From the NCBI GenBank assembly GCA_000773965.1, contig JRUP01000003.1, positions 1 to 64,000 on the forward strand: a stretch of DNA of 64,000 nt, given 5' to 3'. Source of the DNA: Enterobacter cancerogenus. GTDB lineage: Bacteria; Pseudomonadota; Gammaproteobacteria; Enterobacterales; Enterobacteriaceae. The position numbers and the translations under genes were made by a program. The notes under the pieces are model-generated. The model did no database searches. It worked only from the letters and a program-made list of their open reading frames with translations, and was not told the DNA's origin. Position 1 is the stretch's first letter. Each line of letters starts with the position of its first letter. Shown in pieces: positions 1-10,453 of this stretch.

Positions 1-1
1 T

Positions 2-91
2 AAAAAGCACCACAAAAAAGTAACCAAACCAGCTGCACAGAAAGCTCAGGCTGCTAAAAAGCACCACAAAGTGAAAAAAGCGGCTAAATAA
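2..91 (+). CDS. asr: Acid shock protein Asr, 3' end only
   Basis: The first bases encode a 29-residue tail built of Lys, His and Ala (repeats of AAKKHHK), ending in KKAAK and a TAA at 89-91. This composition is typical of the C-terminus of Asr, a periplasmic basic protein induced by low pH. The start lies outside the window. The next two genes, ydgU and ydgD, follow asr in E. coli as well, which supports the call. Frame 2 is the only one open across the fragment. Confidence 0.85.
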   Translation, partial: KKHHKKVTKPAAQKAQAAKKHHKVKKAAK

Positions 92-130
92 GTCGGCCTC
101 TTAGCGCCAACACCGCATTAACGATTGAAA

Positions 131-154
131 ACACCCGGTTATGCCGGGTGTTTA
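131..154 (+). terminator. Intrinsic terminator after asr
   Basis: Perfect 8-bp stem ACACCCGG/CCGGGTGT (131-138 and 144-151) with a 5-nt loop, followed by a short T-rich tract. It lies 40 nt after the asr stop codon. Confidence 0.8.
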
Positions 155-173
155 TTTACTGGAGTAGCGAAAA

Positions 174-254
174 ATGGTGCGTCGCTATCGCTTCGAAATT
201 ATCCTGATTGTGATGATCCTGTGCGGCATTGTTGCAGCCAGCTTTTTTATCTAG
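174..254 (+). CDS. ydgU: Small membrane protein YdgU
   Basis: A 26-residue ORF that starts at ATG 174 after a GGAG box at 161-164 and ends at TAG 252-254. A short basic N-terminus (MVRRYRFE) is followed by one hydrophobic segment rich in Ile, Leu and Val, so a single-pass inner-membrane protein is expected. E. coli has a small protein of similar size and composition, YdgU, in the same place between asr and ydgD. The function is unknown. The symbol rests mainly on position and overall character, recalled and not aligned. Confidence 0.7.
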   Translation: MVRRYRFEIILIVMILCGIVAASFFI

Positions 255-370
255 TCGTTGTAGCGTGCTGATTACTCCAATATTTCTCCCTTTTTTCCCG
301 CTCTCCGACTATAGTTATCGCTCAAGCGTGATGACAATAACCTCTTCTTATTCTCGCCATTGAGAGAACT

Positions 371-1177
371 ATGCGCCTGGCTATCCTGTTACTTGTTGGA
401 ATTTTCAGTTTTAACCTCGCAGCACATGCCGATGATGAAGATGGGCCAAGCCCGGAAGACATCAAGACGCTATTTTTTGGCAAAGACCACCGCAAAGCCA
501 TTACGGATGTGAGTGCCGCTCCCTGGGATGCCATTGGCCAACTGGAGACCGAAAGTGGCAACCTCTGCACGGCCACCCTGATATCCGCCCATCTGGCATT
601 AACCGCTGGACACTGCCTGCTCGCCCCTCCGGGTAAATTTGATAAACCGGTGGCGCTGCGTTTTATGTCAGGTGCTAAAGGCTGGCGTTACGAAATACAT
701 GATATTGATGCGCGTGTAGAACCTTCACTGGCGCGCAGGCTACAGGCCGATGGTGAGGGCTGGATCGTGCCACCGGGCGCGGCACCTTACGATTACGGGC
801 TGGTTATTTTGCATAATCCGCCGTCGGGTATTGTACCCATCCCCTTATTTGACGGCTCACGTAGCGATTTAACCGATGCGTTGAAAACCACCGAACGCAA
901 AGTGACACAAGCCGGTTACCCTGCTGATCACCTCGACACGCTCTATTCTCACAGCGACTGCCTGATTACCGGCTGGGCGCAACGCGCGGTGCTGTCGCAT
1001 CAATGTGATACGTTGCCAGGCGACAGCGGATCGCCGCTGCTACTGAAAAGTGGTGATGGCTGGAAACTGATTGCCGTGCAAAGCTCTGCACCCGCACCGG
1101 CGGACCGTTATCGCGCGGATAACCGTGCCATCGCGGTGACGTCGTTTAAAGACAGTCTGGAAGAGCTGGCGAAATAA
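371..1177 (+). CDS. ydgD: Trypsin-like serine protease YdgD
   Basis: A 268-aa protein with a signal peptide (cleavage likely after AAHA, residue 20), so it is probably periplasmic. It has a chymotrypsin/trypsin fold signature: His81 in TAGHC, Asp141 in PYDYGL and Ser219 in GDSGSP form a complete catalytic triad. Cys66/Cys82 and Cys197/Cys212 could form disulfides. It follows asr and ydgU as in E. coli. Its substrate is not known; an envelope role is an inference from export and from proximity to the acid-shock gene. Confidence 0.9.
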   Translation: MRLAILLLVGIFSFNLAAHADDEDGPSPEDIKTLFFGKDHRKAITDVSAAPWDAIGQLETESGNLCTATLISAHLALTAGHCLLAPPGKFDKPVALRFMSGAKGWRYEIHDIDARVEPSLARRLQADGEGWIVPPGAAPYDYGLVILHNPPSGIVPIPLFDGSRSDLTDALKTTERKVTQAGYPADHLDTLYSHSDCLITGWAQRAVLSHQCDTLPGDSGSPLLLKSGDGWKLIAVQSSAPAPADRYRADNRAIAVTSFKDSLEELAK

Positions 1178-1247
1178 GATTTTCACCACAGAATCGCTCA
1201 CCTTCTTCGCGCCAGGGAGTTTCATGCGCAGTCAGCGATGTTTCACT

Positions 1248-1281
1248 CACAGAGGCGCAGAAATAGCGCCTCTGTGCTTTT
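1248..1281. terminator. Hairpin between convergent ydgD and hrpA
   Basis: Perfect 11-bp stem CACAGAGGCGC/GCGCCTCTGTG (1248-1258 and 1266-1276) with a 7-nt loop and CTTTTG on the plus side. It lies between the two convergent stop codons and may serve both genes, with a better T tract for ydgD. Confidence 0.65.
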
Positions 1282-1287
1282 GTTGAC

Positions 1288-4200
1288 TCAGCTAATCTGT
1301 TCCATCGCCTGCAAAATGCGCTTATCAGAGATGGGATAAGGTGTGCCCAACTGCTGGGCAAAGTAGCTAATCCGCAACTCCTCCAGCATCCAGCGAATCG
1401 CCTGAACTTCAGCATCATCCTGGCGCTGAGGTGGCAGTTTGTTGCGCCATGCTTGCCACGCCTGCTCTGTTGCCTGCACTTTCAGCATGCGCGCACGATC
1501 GCTGTAAGGGTCGGTCGGCAGTTTTTCCAGACGACGCTCGATGCCCTGTAAATAGCGTAACGTATCGCCCAGGTGTTGATAGCCATTGCCGGTAACAAAG
1601 CCCCGATACACCAAACCGCTCATCTGCGCCTTAATGTCAGACAGCGCTAGCGCCAGCGTCATGTCGACACGACCCTTCAGGAACTTGTTGATATTGAATA
1701 CGCTGGTCAGAATCTGCTCGACCTGTTTGGCGATAGTCACCACAGTTTCGTTCAATTCAGCTCGCACTTTGTCACGCAGTTGCTCGAAATTCTCCTGTTG
1801 CCATGCCGGACCGCCCGCTTCCGCCATCAGTTTGTCGACTCCACAAGCGATGCAGTCATCAATCAAATCCAGCACTTTGCCGTAGGGATTGAAGTACAAG
1901 CCGAGCTTGGCTTTGTTGGGCAGTTTCTCGTGCAGGTACTTGATCGGCGACGGGATGTTGAGCAGCAGCAGGCGACGCTGGCCTCGCCACATCATCTTTT
2001 GCTGCTCAAGCTCGTTGTCGAACAGGCGAATGGCGACACTGTCTTTCTCGTCGACCAGTGCGGGCCAGGCTTTAACCTGATAGCTGCCGCGTTTCTGCTC
2101 GTAACTTTGCGGCAAATCACCAAAGCTCCAGATGTGCAGTCCGCTCTGCTCCAGCCCGTCATCCGCCACTTTGGACAGCGTTTCCTGCACTTTGCCCTTC
2201 AGCACTTGCTTAAGCTGATGCAGGTCTTTGCCTTCCTGCAGTTTGCGGTTGTGTTCATCCACAATGCGGAAGGTCATTTTCAGGTGATCAGGCACCTGAT
2301 CCCACTGCCAGGCTTCACGATCAATGGTCACCCCGGTCATGCGGCGGAACTCGCGCTCCAGCGCATCCAGCAGCGGTAACTCCATCGCTTTTACACGACC
2401 AAGGAAAGCTTCTGCGTAGTTCGGTGCAGGCACCAGATTACGGCGCGTCGGTTTTGGTAACGATTTAATCAGTGCAATCACCAACTCACGGCGGACACCG
2501 GGGATCTGCCACTCAAAACCCCCCTCTTCAACCTGATTCAGCAACGGCAACGGAATGTGGACGGTAACACCATCGGCATCCGCGCCGGGCTCAAACTGAT
2601 AGCTCAGTTTCAGCTTCAGATTGCCCTGATGCCAGAAATTCGGGTAATCGAGCTGGCTGACTTTATCCGCGCCATCTTTGATCAGCATCTGCTTATCAAA
2701 ACTGAGCAGGTCAGGATTGTCTTTGCTCGCCTGTTTCCACCAGCTATCAAAGTGGCGTGCGGAGACCACGTCAGCGCCGATGTGGCGATCGTAGAAAGCA
2801 AACAGCGTTTCATCATCGACCAGAATGTCACGACGACGTGATTTGTGTTCCAGATCTTCCACTTCACTGCGCAATTTGAGGTTGTTGCGCAGGAACGCAT
2901 GACGCGTCTGCCAGTCGCCTTCCACCAGCGCGTGGCGGATAAACAGCTCACGACTGAGTGGCGCATCAATGCGGCTATAGTTGACCTTGCGCGCCTGCAC
3001 AATAGCCAGGCCATACAGCGTGACTTTTTCTGTCGCCATCACCGCGCCCTGGGCTTTTTCCCAGTGCGGTTCGCTGTAGCTGCGTTTAATCAGATGCTGC
3101 GCCAGCGGTTCGATCCATTCCGGATCGATACGCGCAGCCACACGGCCCCATAAGCGGCTGGTTTCCACCAGTTCCGCCACCATGGTCCACTTCGGCGGCT
3201 TCTTAAAGAGACCGGATCCTGGGAAGATGGAGAAGCGAGCATTACGCGCGCCGGTGAATTCCTGCTTCTCATTATCTTTCTGACCAATATGCGACAGCAA
3301 ACCGGTCAGTAAGGCGCAGTGAACTTCACGATAGGGCGCGGGCTCGCTGTTAACCGGCATACCCTGTTCACGCACCACCTGACGCAGTTGTGTGTAGATA
3401 TCCTGCCATTCACGCACGCGCAAATAGTTGAGGAAGTCGGTTTTACACTGACGACGGAAGTGATTGCCCGACAGCGCTTTTTGCTGCTCCTGCAGGTAAT
3501 TCCACAGATTTACATAAGAGAGGAAGTCAGACTCTTTATCGGCAAAACGACGGTGTTTCTCATCCGATGCCTGCTGTTTCTCACCCGGACGCTCACGCGG
3601 ATCCTGAATCGATAAGGCCGCGGTGATGATCATTGCTTCACGCACGCAACCGAACTTTTGCGCTTCTAATACCATGCGTGCCAGACGCGGATCCACCGGC
3701 AATTGCGCCAGCTGGCGGCCGGATGGGGTTAGCTTGTAGGTTTCATCCTCACTTAGCGTGATAGCGCCCAACTCTTCCAGCAAGCGCACGCCATCCTGAA
3801 TATTGCGCTTGTCGGGTGCTTCGACAAACGGGAATGCGCCGATATCGCCAAGACCGAGCGCGGTCATTTGCAGAATGACGGAAGCCAGGTTGGTACGCAG
3901 AATTTCCGGATCGGTAAACGCCGGACGGCTGAGGAAATCGTCTTCGGAATAGAGACGAATACAGATCCCTTCCGACATACGTCCGCAACGCCCTTTACGC
4001 TGATTGGCAGATGCCTGAGAAATCGGCTCGATCGGCAGACGCTGCACCTTAGTACGATAGCTGTAACGGCTAATGCGCGCCGTACCGGGATCGATAACGT
4101 ATTTAATGCCCGGTACGGTGAGTGAAGTCTCGGCCACGTTGGTGGCCAGCACGATGCGGCGCCCGCTGTGTGACTGAAACACCCGGTTCTGCTCGGCATT

Positions 4201-5184
4201 CGACAGACGCGCATACAGCGGTAGGATTTCGGTGTGCGGGATATCGCGCTTCATCAACGCATCGGCGGTATCGCGAATTTCGCGTTCACCACTCATAAAG
4301 ATCAGGATATCGCCACGGCTCTCGTGACCTAACTCATCGACGGCGTCAAAAATCGCCTGCAGCTGATCGCGATCGGTATCCTCCGCGTCTTCCACAATCG
4401 GGCGATAGCGCACTTCTACCGGATAGGTGCGACCTGAGACTTCAATCACCGGCGCATTATGGAAGTGACGCGAGAAACGCTGCGGGTCGATGGTCGCCGA
4501 GGTGATGATCACTTTCAAATCGGGGCGGCGCGGCAGCAGCTCACGCAGATATCCCAGCAGAAAATCGATGTTCAGACTGCGTTCGTGCGCTTCATCGATG
4601 ATGATGGTGTCATATTGCAACAACTGACGATCCTGCTGGATTTCCGCCAGCAGAATACCGTCGGTCATCAGCTTCACCTGAGTGGTGTCGCTAACCTGAT
4701 CGTTAAAGCGCACTTTGTAGCCAATAGTGCCGCCGAGCGAGGTTTCCAGCTCATCGGCAATACGGTTGGCGACGGTACGTGCCGCCAGACGGCGCGGCTG
4801 CGTATGACCAATCAACCCTTTGACACCACGCCCGAGCGCCAGACAAATTTTCGGCAGCTGGGTGGTTTTCCCTGAACCGGTTTCCCCGGCCACAATCACC
4901 ACCTGATGATTGCGAATCGCCTCGGCTATTTCTTGCTGCTTTTGACTAACCGGCAGATTTTCCGGGAAGGTGATGCGTGGGGTGGCCGCCGTGCGCTGGG
5001 CAATACGTTGCTCAGCCGCCGCAAATTCGGCTGCTAATTCTGTGGCAATGCCCTGCTGCGCCGCAGGATTTTTCACCTTCGCTGCGCCATGCAAACGGCG
5101 CTGCAAGCGCTGGCGGTCGCGCAGCATCAGATTATCGAGCCGCGTCCAGAGTGGGGCCAAAGGGGAAGTGACGGATGATGACAT
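1288..5184 (-). CDS. hrpA: ATP-dependent RNA helicase HrpA
   Basis: A 1298-aa DEAH-box helicase, almost the length of the E. coli protein (about 1300). Walker A is at residues 100-107 (GETGSGKT), DEAH at 197-200, and SAT follows in the helicase core. The long C-terminal half is the DUF3418-type region typical of bacterial HrpA and absent from the shorter HrpB. HrpA acts in the cytoplasm on mRNA and has been linked to rescue of collided ribosomes and to processing of fimbrial mRNA in E. coli. It is divergent from azoR, its neighbour in E. coli too. Confidence 0.95.
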   Translation of the reverse strand: MSSSVTSPLAPLWTRLDNLMLRDRQRLQRRLHGAAKVKNPAAQQGIATELAAEFAAAEQRIAQRTAATPRITFPENLPVSQKQQEIAEAIRNHQVVIVAGETGSGKTTQLPKICLALGRGVKGLIGHTQPRRLAARTVANRIADELETSLGGTIGYKVRFNDQVSDTTQVKLMTDGILLAEIQQDRQLLQYDTIIIDEAHERSLNIDFLLGYLRELLPRRPDLKVIITSATIDPQRFSRHFHNAPVIEVSGRTYPVEVRYRPIVEDAEDTDRDQLQAIFDAVDELGHESRGDILIFMSGEREIRDTADALMKRDIPHTEILPLYARLSNAEQNRVFQSHSGRRIVLATNVAETSLTVPGIKYVIDPGTARISRYSYRTKVQRLPIEPISQASANQRKGRCGRMSEGICIRLYSEDDFLSRPAFTDPEILRTNLASVILQMTALGLGDIGAFPFVEAPDKRNIQDGVRLLEELGAITLSEDETYKLTPSGRQLAQLPVDPRLARMVLEAQKFGCVREAMIITAALSIQDPRERPGEKQQASDEKHRRFADKESDFLSYVNLWNYLQEQQKALSGNHFRRQCKTDFLNYLRVREWQDIYTQLRQVVREQGMPVNSEPAPYREVHCALLTGLLSHIGQKDNEKQEFTGARNARFSIFPGSGLFKKPPKWTMVAELVETSRLWGRVAARIDPEWIEPLAQHLIKRSYSEPHWEKAQGAVMATEKVTLYGLAIVQARKVNYSRIDAPLSRELFIRHALVEGDWQTRHAFLRNNLKLRSEVEDLEHKSRRRDILVDDETLFAFYDRHIGADVVSARHFDSWWKQASKDNPDLLSFDKQMLIKDGADKVSQLDYPNFWHQGNLKLKLSYQFEPGADADGVTVHIPLPLLNQVEEGGFEWQIPGVRRELVIALIKSLPKPTRRNLVPAPNYAEAFLGRVKAMELPLLDALEREFRRMTGVTIDREAWQWDQVPDHLKMTFRIVDEHNRKLQEGKDLHQLKQVLKGKVQETLSKVADDGLEQSGLHIWSFGDLPQSYEQKRGSYQVKAWPALVDEKDSVAIRLFDNELEQQKMMWRGQRRLLLLNIPSPIKYLHEKLPNKAKLGLYFNPYGKVLDLIDDCIACGVDKLMAEAGGPAWQQENFEQLRDKVRAELNETVVTIAKQVEQILTSVFNINKFLKGRVDMTLALALSDIKAQMSGLVYRGFVTGNGYQHLGDTLRYLQGIERRLEKLPTDPYSDRARMLKVQATEQAWQAWRNKLPPQRQDDAEVQAIRWMLEELRISYFAQQLGTPYPISDKRILQAMEQIS

Positions 5185-5403
5185 AGTGGTGTGTTACCTG
5201 TGGTCGCGGCGAGCCTGGCAAAGTGCGCTCGATGCCGGCTGAAATTTCCCGGCGGATTCAATCGATTATTGCCCGGCATAATAGCACACTCTGGACGACC
5301 TCACCTGACCGGACGTGCGACCTTATTCAATAATTTCGAACATAGGTCTCGAAATATTGCGCTTTTACCTCGCGGAGGATCTCCGTAGAGTGTAACGCAT
5401 TGA

Positions 5404-6039
<636 letters not shown>

Positions 6040-6089
6040 TCTTAAGAACGTGATGAATACCCGAGAATAATGGGTATGATGCCATCTTT

Positions 6090-6115
6090 GCCGGGCCTGA
6101 GTGCCCGGCTTTTTT
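6090..6115 (+). terminator. Intrinsic terminator after azoR
   Basis: Stem GCCGGGC/GCCCGGC (6090-6096 and 6103-6109), 6-nt loop, then six T. It lies 50 nt after the azoR stop. Confidence 0.85.
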
Positions 6116-6143
6116 ATGGCTGTGACTTTGATAATGATGGGGT

Positions 6144-6467
6144 TTACTTACGTAACCACTGCCCGTTGATACCGCGCACATACTCACCGCTGCCCGCGCG
6201 ACTCACCAGCTTTTCGCCCGCGATCCGTGCCACTTCACTGGTGCTCAGATTGTTCTGCTGCGCGACGCGCTGATATTGTTGCATACGGCCATCATTAATC
6301 CGTTTCACCAGCGCCAGGGTTTCATCATCCTGTTGTCGCGCCGCCACATAGCCACTGAGTGTTTCCCCCACGCGCCCCTGCTGCCGCGCCTCGTCCAGCG
6401 TCAGCGCCCACGCTGAAGGCACCAGCAGCAACGCCAGCAACAATGCCATCGCTTTCGATTTCATCAT
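6144..6467 (-). CDS. ydbL: YdbL family periplasmic protein (DUF1318)
   Basis: A protein of about 107 aa with a signal peptide (cleavage near AWA-LTLDEA) and the DUF1318 pattern ending VRGINGQWLRK. ATG 6467 is chosen because GAGGAG lies just upstream; ATG 6464 is equally possible, and a TTG farther upstream is unlikely. It is the last gene of ydbH-ynbE-ydbL, and the ynbE stop lies 9 nt upstream of the start. In E. coli YdbL is proposed to modulate the YdbH-YnbE lipid-transport bridge; the role here is by homology. Confidence 0.9.
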   Translation of the reverse strand: MMKSKAMALLLALLLVPSAWALTLDEARQQGRVGETLSGYVAARQQDDETLALVKRINDGRMQQYQRVAQQNNLSTSEVARIAGEKLVSRAGSGEYVRGINGQWLRK

Positions 6468-6475
6468 GCCGCTCC

Positions 6476-6664
6476 TCAAAACAGGCCGCTTTGGTTTTTC
6501 AGCAACGCTTCCACATCTTTATCGACCTTGATGTGGATTTCATGTTCGATCTTCACGTTCATATTGATGGTGATCGGCTCTTTCGGTGCCGCCACTTCAA
6601 TGCGCGGCACGCAACCGATCAGCGGCAGCCCAGCTGCCAACACCAGCAATGCCCTGAGGCTCAT
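6476..6664 (-). CDS. ynbE: Outer-membrane lipoprotein YnbE
   Basis: A 62-aa lipoprotein precursor. The signal ends in a lipobox (LPLIGC, Cys18), and the mature part carries INMNVKIEHEIHIKVDKD. E. coli YnbE is an outer-membrane lipoprotein of 61 aa that docks with the C-terminus of YdbH to complete a phospholipid bridge across the periplasm. Its start overlaps the ydbH stop by 4 nt (ATGA), which points to translational coupling and fixed stoichiometry. Confidence 0.92.
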   Translation of the reverse strand: MSLRALLVLAAGLPLIGCVPRIEVAAPKEPITINMNVKIEHEIHIKVDKDVEALLKNQSGLF

Positions 6665-9279
6665 GGTTGGGGATCCTTCTTCGATGGCAGGGTGGCATTT
6701 TGTTCCACCCAGGATTGCAAATTATCGCCAAAGCGCAGGCTGCGCCACAGCTGGAACAGATTTTCCTGATGCCGATAGTTGAGGTTAATCGACTGTCGGC
6801 GATTACTAAATTGACTGGTGCCTTTCACTTCGGACTGCATCGTGAGATTGCCGAAGTTATCGAGGTCCAAAGTGGCCCACGAACGGGAAATCTCCATGTA
6901 GCGCAGCCAGTCCATGGCGGCTCCCGCGGCAAAGTTATTACTGACGATGGCATCCGCCATATCTTTATCCATGCGGAAGGTCAGCGGGCCGCTGTTGGCA
7001 ATCCAGCCCTTTTCAATCAGCCATTGCGGATTATTCACCCACAGCGGTAGCTCACCATTCACTTTGCCCGACATGGCAAACTGCTTCGGTTTGATTGCCG
7101 TGACCAGCCTGCTAAGGTCAATCTCGCGCAGTGCAACGCGCGCGGGCTCATGCTGCGGCATCCTCAGCTCTGGCATGCTGACATGGCCGCCTAACAGATC
7201 GAGATTCACGTTACTGAGCGTCAACGGCTGGCGCTCTTGCCATGGGTAGTGGCCCTGCAGATCGGCAGTGATGTTCTGCAACGCAAACTGGTTTTTGACT
7301 TCCGCGATGCGCAGGGAAACCGGACCGCGACGCCCTAGCTGCCATTGGTGATCCTTGAGGCGGAACGGTAGCGTGAAGTCGATGCCATTGATTTCACTGT
7401 CCGGCATCCACACGCTGCCCTTTTTCACTGCCCAGAAACCACCGGCTTCAAAGCCCTGTTTGGTGGCCGCAGAAAACGCCATTTGCGCTCTCAGTTCACC
7501 CGACTGAATGCGCATCTTCAAATCGCTACTGAGCAACGGCTGGAACACCGTCAATGATTGTGCTGGCCACCAGGCCTCACCACGCAGACGTTCACCGTCC
7601 CAGCGCCCGTGAACCCTTACCGGGCCGATATCTTCAGCAGTTAACTGACCGCGCCAAATAAAACGACTCGGATCGCTGCCTTTGGCCTCAAAGCTCAGTT
7701 CTGAAGGCGGCAGCCAGCCGCCATAGCTAAACTGCGTCTGACCGGATTTCAGGGTAAAGCCACCGTTGAAAGCCGGATGCGCGACGTCTCGCTGCCAGCG
7801 AACCGGAGCCGTCAGGGTTAAGCGCGGTTTATCGACCTGCACCATGCCATAGGCTAATTGATCAAAGCCGGTGTTGAGTGTGTCCAGGGAGATCAGCGTA
7901 TCCTGCCAGCTACCCGTTCCCTTCACATCCCATTTGGCATTGAGAGGCTGCATCAATCCATCGCCCCAGTATCGCCAGTTCCAGCGCCCACTGTCCGGCC
8001 AGAAATCGCTGGCGCGACCATCAAGATGCAGCGTAAAGCGACCGAAGTTGGGATCGTGTGCTTTCAAGATAGCCTGCAGACGGCCATTAATACCGCGCGA
8101 GCCAACGGTGACGCCTGCCAGCGGCCAGCGCGCTTCATCAACTTCCAGCGTCGACAGTAATCGACCGCGCAAACGCAGCAGCGCACCTTGCTTAAGTGTG
8201 ATTTGCGGATCGGTCAACATGCCGTGCAGCACACCCGGCATGCTGCCGAACAACTGCAGGTCGGCAAACTTACTTTCGCCGGTAAGCTGGAACGGTAACG
8301 CGCTGTCGGTAAGGCTCAATGTGCCCGGCCCGACACTCAGCACCAGGTTACCCTTACCGCCGCGGCCTTGGGTAAGCAGATTGAACCGCCCGCTGACCTG
8401 GGTTTTTTCCAGCCCCTGCTGCCAGTTGTCGAGGGTGAGCGCCAAACCACCCGACAGCGGTTGGTCAGCTTGCGGCCAGCGCCAATGTCCCTGAGTGATA
8501 CGTATCTGCTGCGCATCGACCAGCCACGGTAACTGCAACAATGGCTGATCGTCACCCTGCTGATTAATCACCAGCGAGCCTTGCTGCTGCTGCCAGTTAA
8601 GCGTCATCGCCAGCGGCTGCGGCCACTGCGTCAGATTGACTTCACCGCTGAGTTCACCCGCCACCGGTAAACCGTTAGCAAAGGTGGGCAGCGTCAGCTC
8701 ACCGTGCAAATCGAGCGGTTTCGGCAGCAAAGGATGACTGAGCTGGAGTTGTGCGATCTGCAGTTCCTGCCCCTGCAAACGTGCATCTAGTTGCAGGTTA
8801 TCGCCCTGATAATGTAACTGCTGGACGCTTTTATCGAGGCTGAGATCAAAACGACCGGCATATTGCTGCCAGGGTAAAATACTCAGTTGCTCAAGATGGA
8901 TATCGGCACCCGGTAACATGTGTTGCCATTCGGCCAGGCTGCGCGGCGCACCGCTGGAATCGCTCTGTGGCAGGGCTTGCAGGCATTCACTGTTGAGCTG
9001 TACGGCCTGTGCACTGAGCTGCCAGCGTTTATGTTGCCAACCCAGCGCGACATCTTTGACATTCGCCAACTCGCAGTCACCAGCCAGATAGCTTACCGCC
9101 GGAAAATGCACGCCGCCGTTATGCCAGCGCGGTGAACCATTGAGCTCAACGCGGGTATTTTCCGGCAGCCAGATGCCCGCCAGACGCGGCAACCATTGCG
9201 TCAGCGTCAGCAGTAATCCCAACAGCAGCAATATCAGCGCCAGTAGCGCAGCAAGTGTTCGACGGAGGCCCCGCGACAT
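6661..9279 (-). CDS. ydbH: AsmA-like intermembrane lipid transporter YdbH
   Basis: An 872-aa protein with one N-terminal membrane anchor (about residues 8-30, LAALLALILLLLGLLLT) and a long beta-rich periplasmic part, typical of the AsmA/TamB/YhdP/YdbH bridge family (E. coli YdbH is about 880 aa). These proteins are thought to form a hydrophobic groove that carries phospholipids between inner and outer membranes, redundantly with YhdP and TamB. It is the first gene of the operon with ynbE and ydbL and is divergent from ldhA, as in E. coli. Confidence 0.93.
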   Translation of the reverse strand: MSRGLRRTLAALLALILLLLGLLLTLTQWLPRLAGIWLPENTRVELNGSPRWHNGGVHFPAVSYLAGDCELANVKDVALGWQHKRWQLSAQAVQLNSECLQALPQSDSSGAPRSLAEWQHMLPGADIHLEQLSILPWQQYAGRFDLSLDKSVQQLHYQGDNLQLDARLQGQELQIAQLQLSHPLLPKPLDLHGELTLPTFANGLPVAGELSGEVNLTQWPQPLAMTLNWQQQQGSLVINQQGDDQPLLQLPWLVDAQQIRITQGHWRWPQADQPLSGGLALTLDNWQQGLEKTQVSGRFNLLTQGRGGKGNLVLSVGPGTLSLTDSALPFQLTGESKFADLQLFGSMPGVLHGMLTDPQITLKQGALLRLRGRLLSTLEVDEARWPLAGVTVGSRGINGRLQAILKAHDPNFGRFTLHLDGRASDFWPDSGRWNWRYWGDGLMQPLNAKWDVKGTGSWQDTLISLDTLNTGFDQLAYGMVQVDKPRLTLTAPVRWQRDVAHPAFNGGFTLKSGQTQFSYGGWLPPSELSFEAKGSDPSRFIWRGQLTAEDIGPVRVHGRWDGERLRGEAWWPAQSLTVFQPLLSSDLKMRIQSGELRAQMAFSAATKQGFEAGGFWAVKKGSVWMPDSEINGIDFTLPFRLKDHQWQLGRRGPVSLRIAEVKNQFALQNITADLQGHYPWQERQPLTLSNVNLDLLGGHVSMPELRMPQHEPARVALREIDLSRLVTAIKPKQFAMSGKVNGELPLWVNNPQWLIEKGWIANSGPLTFRMDKDMADAIVSNNFAAGAAMDWLRYMEISRSWATLDLDNFGNLTMQSEVKGTSQFSNRRQSINLNYRHQENLFQLWRSLRFGDNLQSWVEQNATLPSKKDPQP

Positions 9280-9444
9280 GGCAGTTAACTATCCTGTTCT
9301 TTACGCAATCCTGACGGAGATGATGTCATGTTATGCCCGGCAAATGAAGGTGTTAGCTATATAGCCTGGCTGAAGATCAGCAAAATGATGCAGAAAACGT
9401 TATTCTGTGATGATACCGACGTTGCATTTTTCAGGAGCGAAATA

Positions 9445-10437
9445 ATGAAAGTTGCGGTTTACAGCACCAAACACTACGACCAGAAATACTTTGAACACGT
9501 CAATGCCAGCTTTGGATTTGAGCTGCAGTTCTTTGACTTCCTGCTGAGTGAAACCACGGCCAAAAATGCGGCGGGTTGCGATGCGGTGTGCATTTTCGTT
9601 AATGATGATGGCAGTAAAGGGGTGCTGGAGGAGCTGGCGGCACTGGGCGTGAAAACCATCGCGCTGCGCTGTGCCGGATTTAATAACGTCGACCTTGAAG
9701 CGGCTGCCGCCCTCGGTTTGCAGGTGGTACGCGTACCGGCCTACTCGCCGGAAGCGGTGGCTGAACACGCGGTGGGGTTGATGATGACGCTGAACCGCCG
9801 CATTCACCGCGCTTATCAACGTACGCGTGATGCTAACTTCTCGCTGGATGGCCTGACCGGCTTCAATATGCACGGCAAAACGGCGGGCGTGATTGGCACC
9901 GGTAAAATCGGTGTGGCGACCATGCGCATCCTGAAAGGCTTTGGCATGCGTTTACTGGCGTTCGATCCATATCCAAGTGCTGCTGCACTCGAACTGGGTG
10001 CCGAGTATGTTGACCTGAAAACGCTGTTTGCCGCATCCGATGTGATTACGCTGCATTGCCCAATGACGCCGGAAAATCATCATCTGCTCAATGCACAAGC
10101 CTTTAATCAAATGAAAGATGGGGTGATGATCATCAACACCAGCCGTGGTGGTCTGATCGACTCACAGGCAGCCATTGATGCGCTGAAGCAGCAAAAGATA
10201 GGTTCACTCGGTATGGATGTGTATGAAAATGAGCGCGATCTGTTCTTTGAAGATAAATCGAACGATGTGATTCAGGACGATGTGTTCCGTCGCCTGTCAG
10301 CCTGCCATAACGTGTTGTTCACCGGCCATCAGGCATTCCTGACTGCCGAAGCCCTGACGGCGATTTCCGAAACCACGCTCAGCAATTTACAGCAACTTGA
10401 ACGTGGCGAAGACTGCCCGAATCAGGTGAAAGCGTAA
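9445..10437 (+). CDS. ldhA: Fermentative D-lactate dehydrogenase LdhA
   Basis: 330 aa, matching the 329-aa E. coli enzyme. It reduces pyruvate to D-lactate with NADH in fermentation. The frame is open from 9328, but ATG 9445 is preferred: it has AGGAG 8 nt upstream and starts the conserved MKVAVYSTKHYD. A Rossmann motif (GTGKIGVATMRIL) and the D-2-hydroxyacid dehydrogenase signatures (CPMTPENHHLLN, INTSRGGLID, GHQAFLTAEAL) are present. It is divergent from ydbH. Confidence 0.97.
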   Translation: MKVAVYSTKHYDQKYFEHVNASFGFELQFFDFLLSETTAKNAAGCDAVCIFVNDDGSKGVLEELAALGVKTIALRCAGFNNVDLEAAAALGLQVVRVPAYSPEAVAEHAVGLMMTLNRRIHRAYQRTRDANFSLDGLTGFNMHGKTAGVIGTGKIGVATMRILKGFGMRLLAFDPYPSAAALELGAEYVDLKTLFAASDVITLHCPMTPENHHLLNAQAFNQMKDGVMIINTSRGGLIDSQAAIDALKQQKIGSLGMDVYENERDLFFEDKSNDVIQDDVFRRLSACHNVLFTGHQAFLTAEALTAISETTLSNLQQLERGEDCPNQVKA

Positions 10438-10453
10438 AGATGTGGCGCCTGCC

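Noticed and set aside
1780-2379. 199-codon plus-strand ORF opposite hrpA
   Set aside because: Shadow of the hrpA frame with no ribosome site and no recognisable domain.
9328-9444. N-terminal extension of LdhA by 39 codons
   Set aside because: The downstream ATG has the ribosome site and gives the family length.
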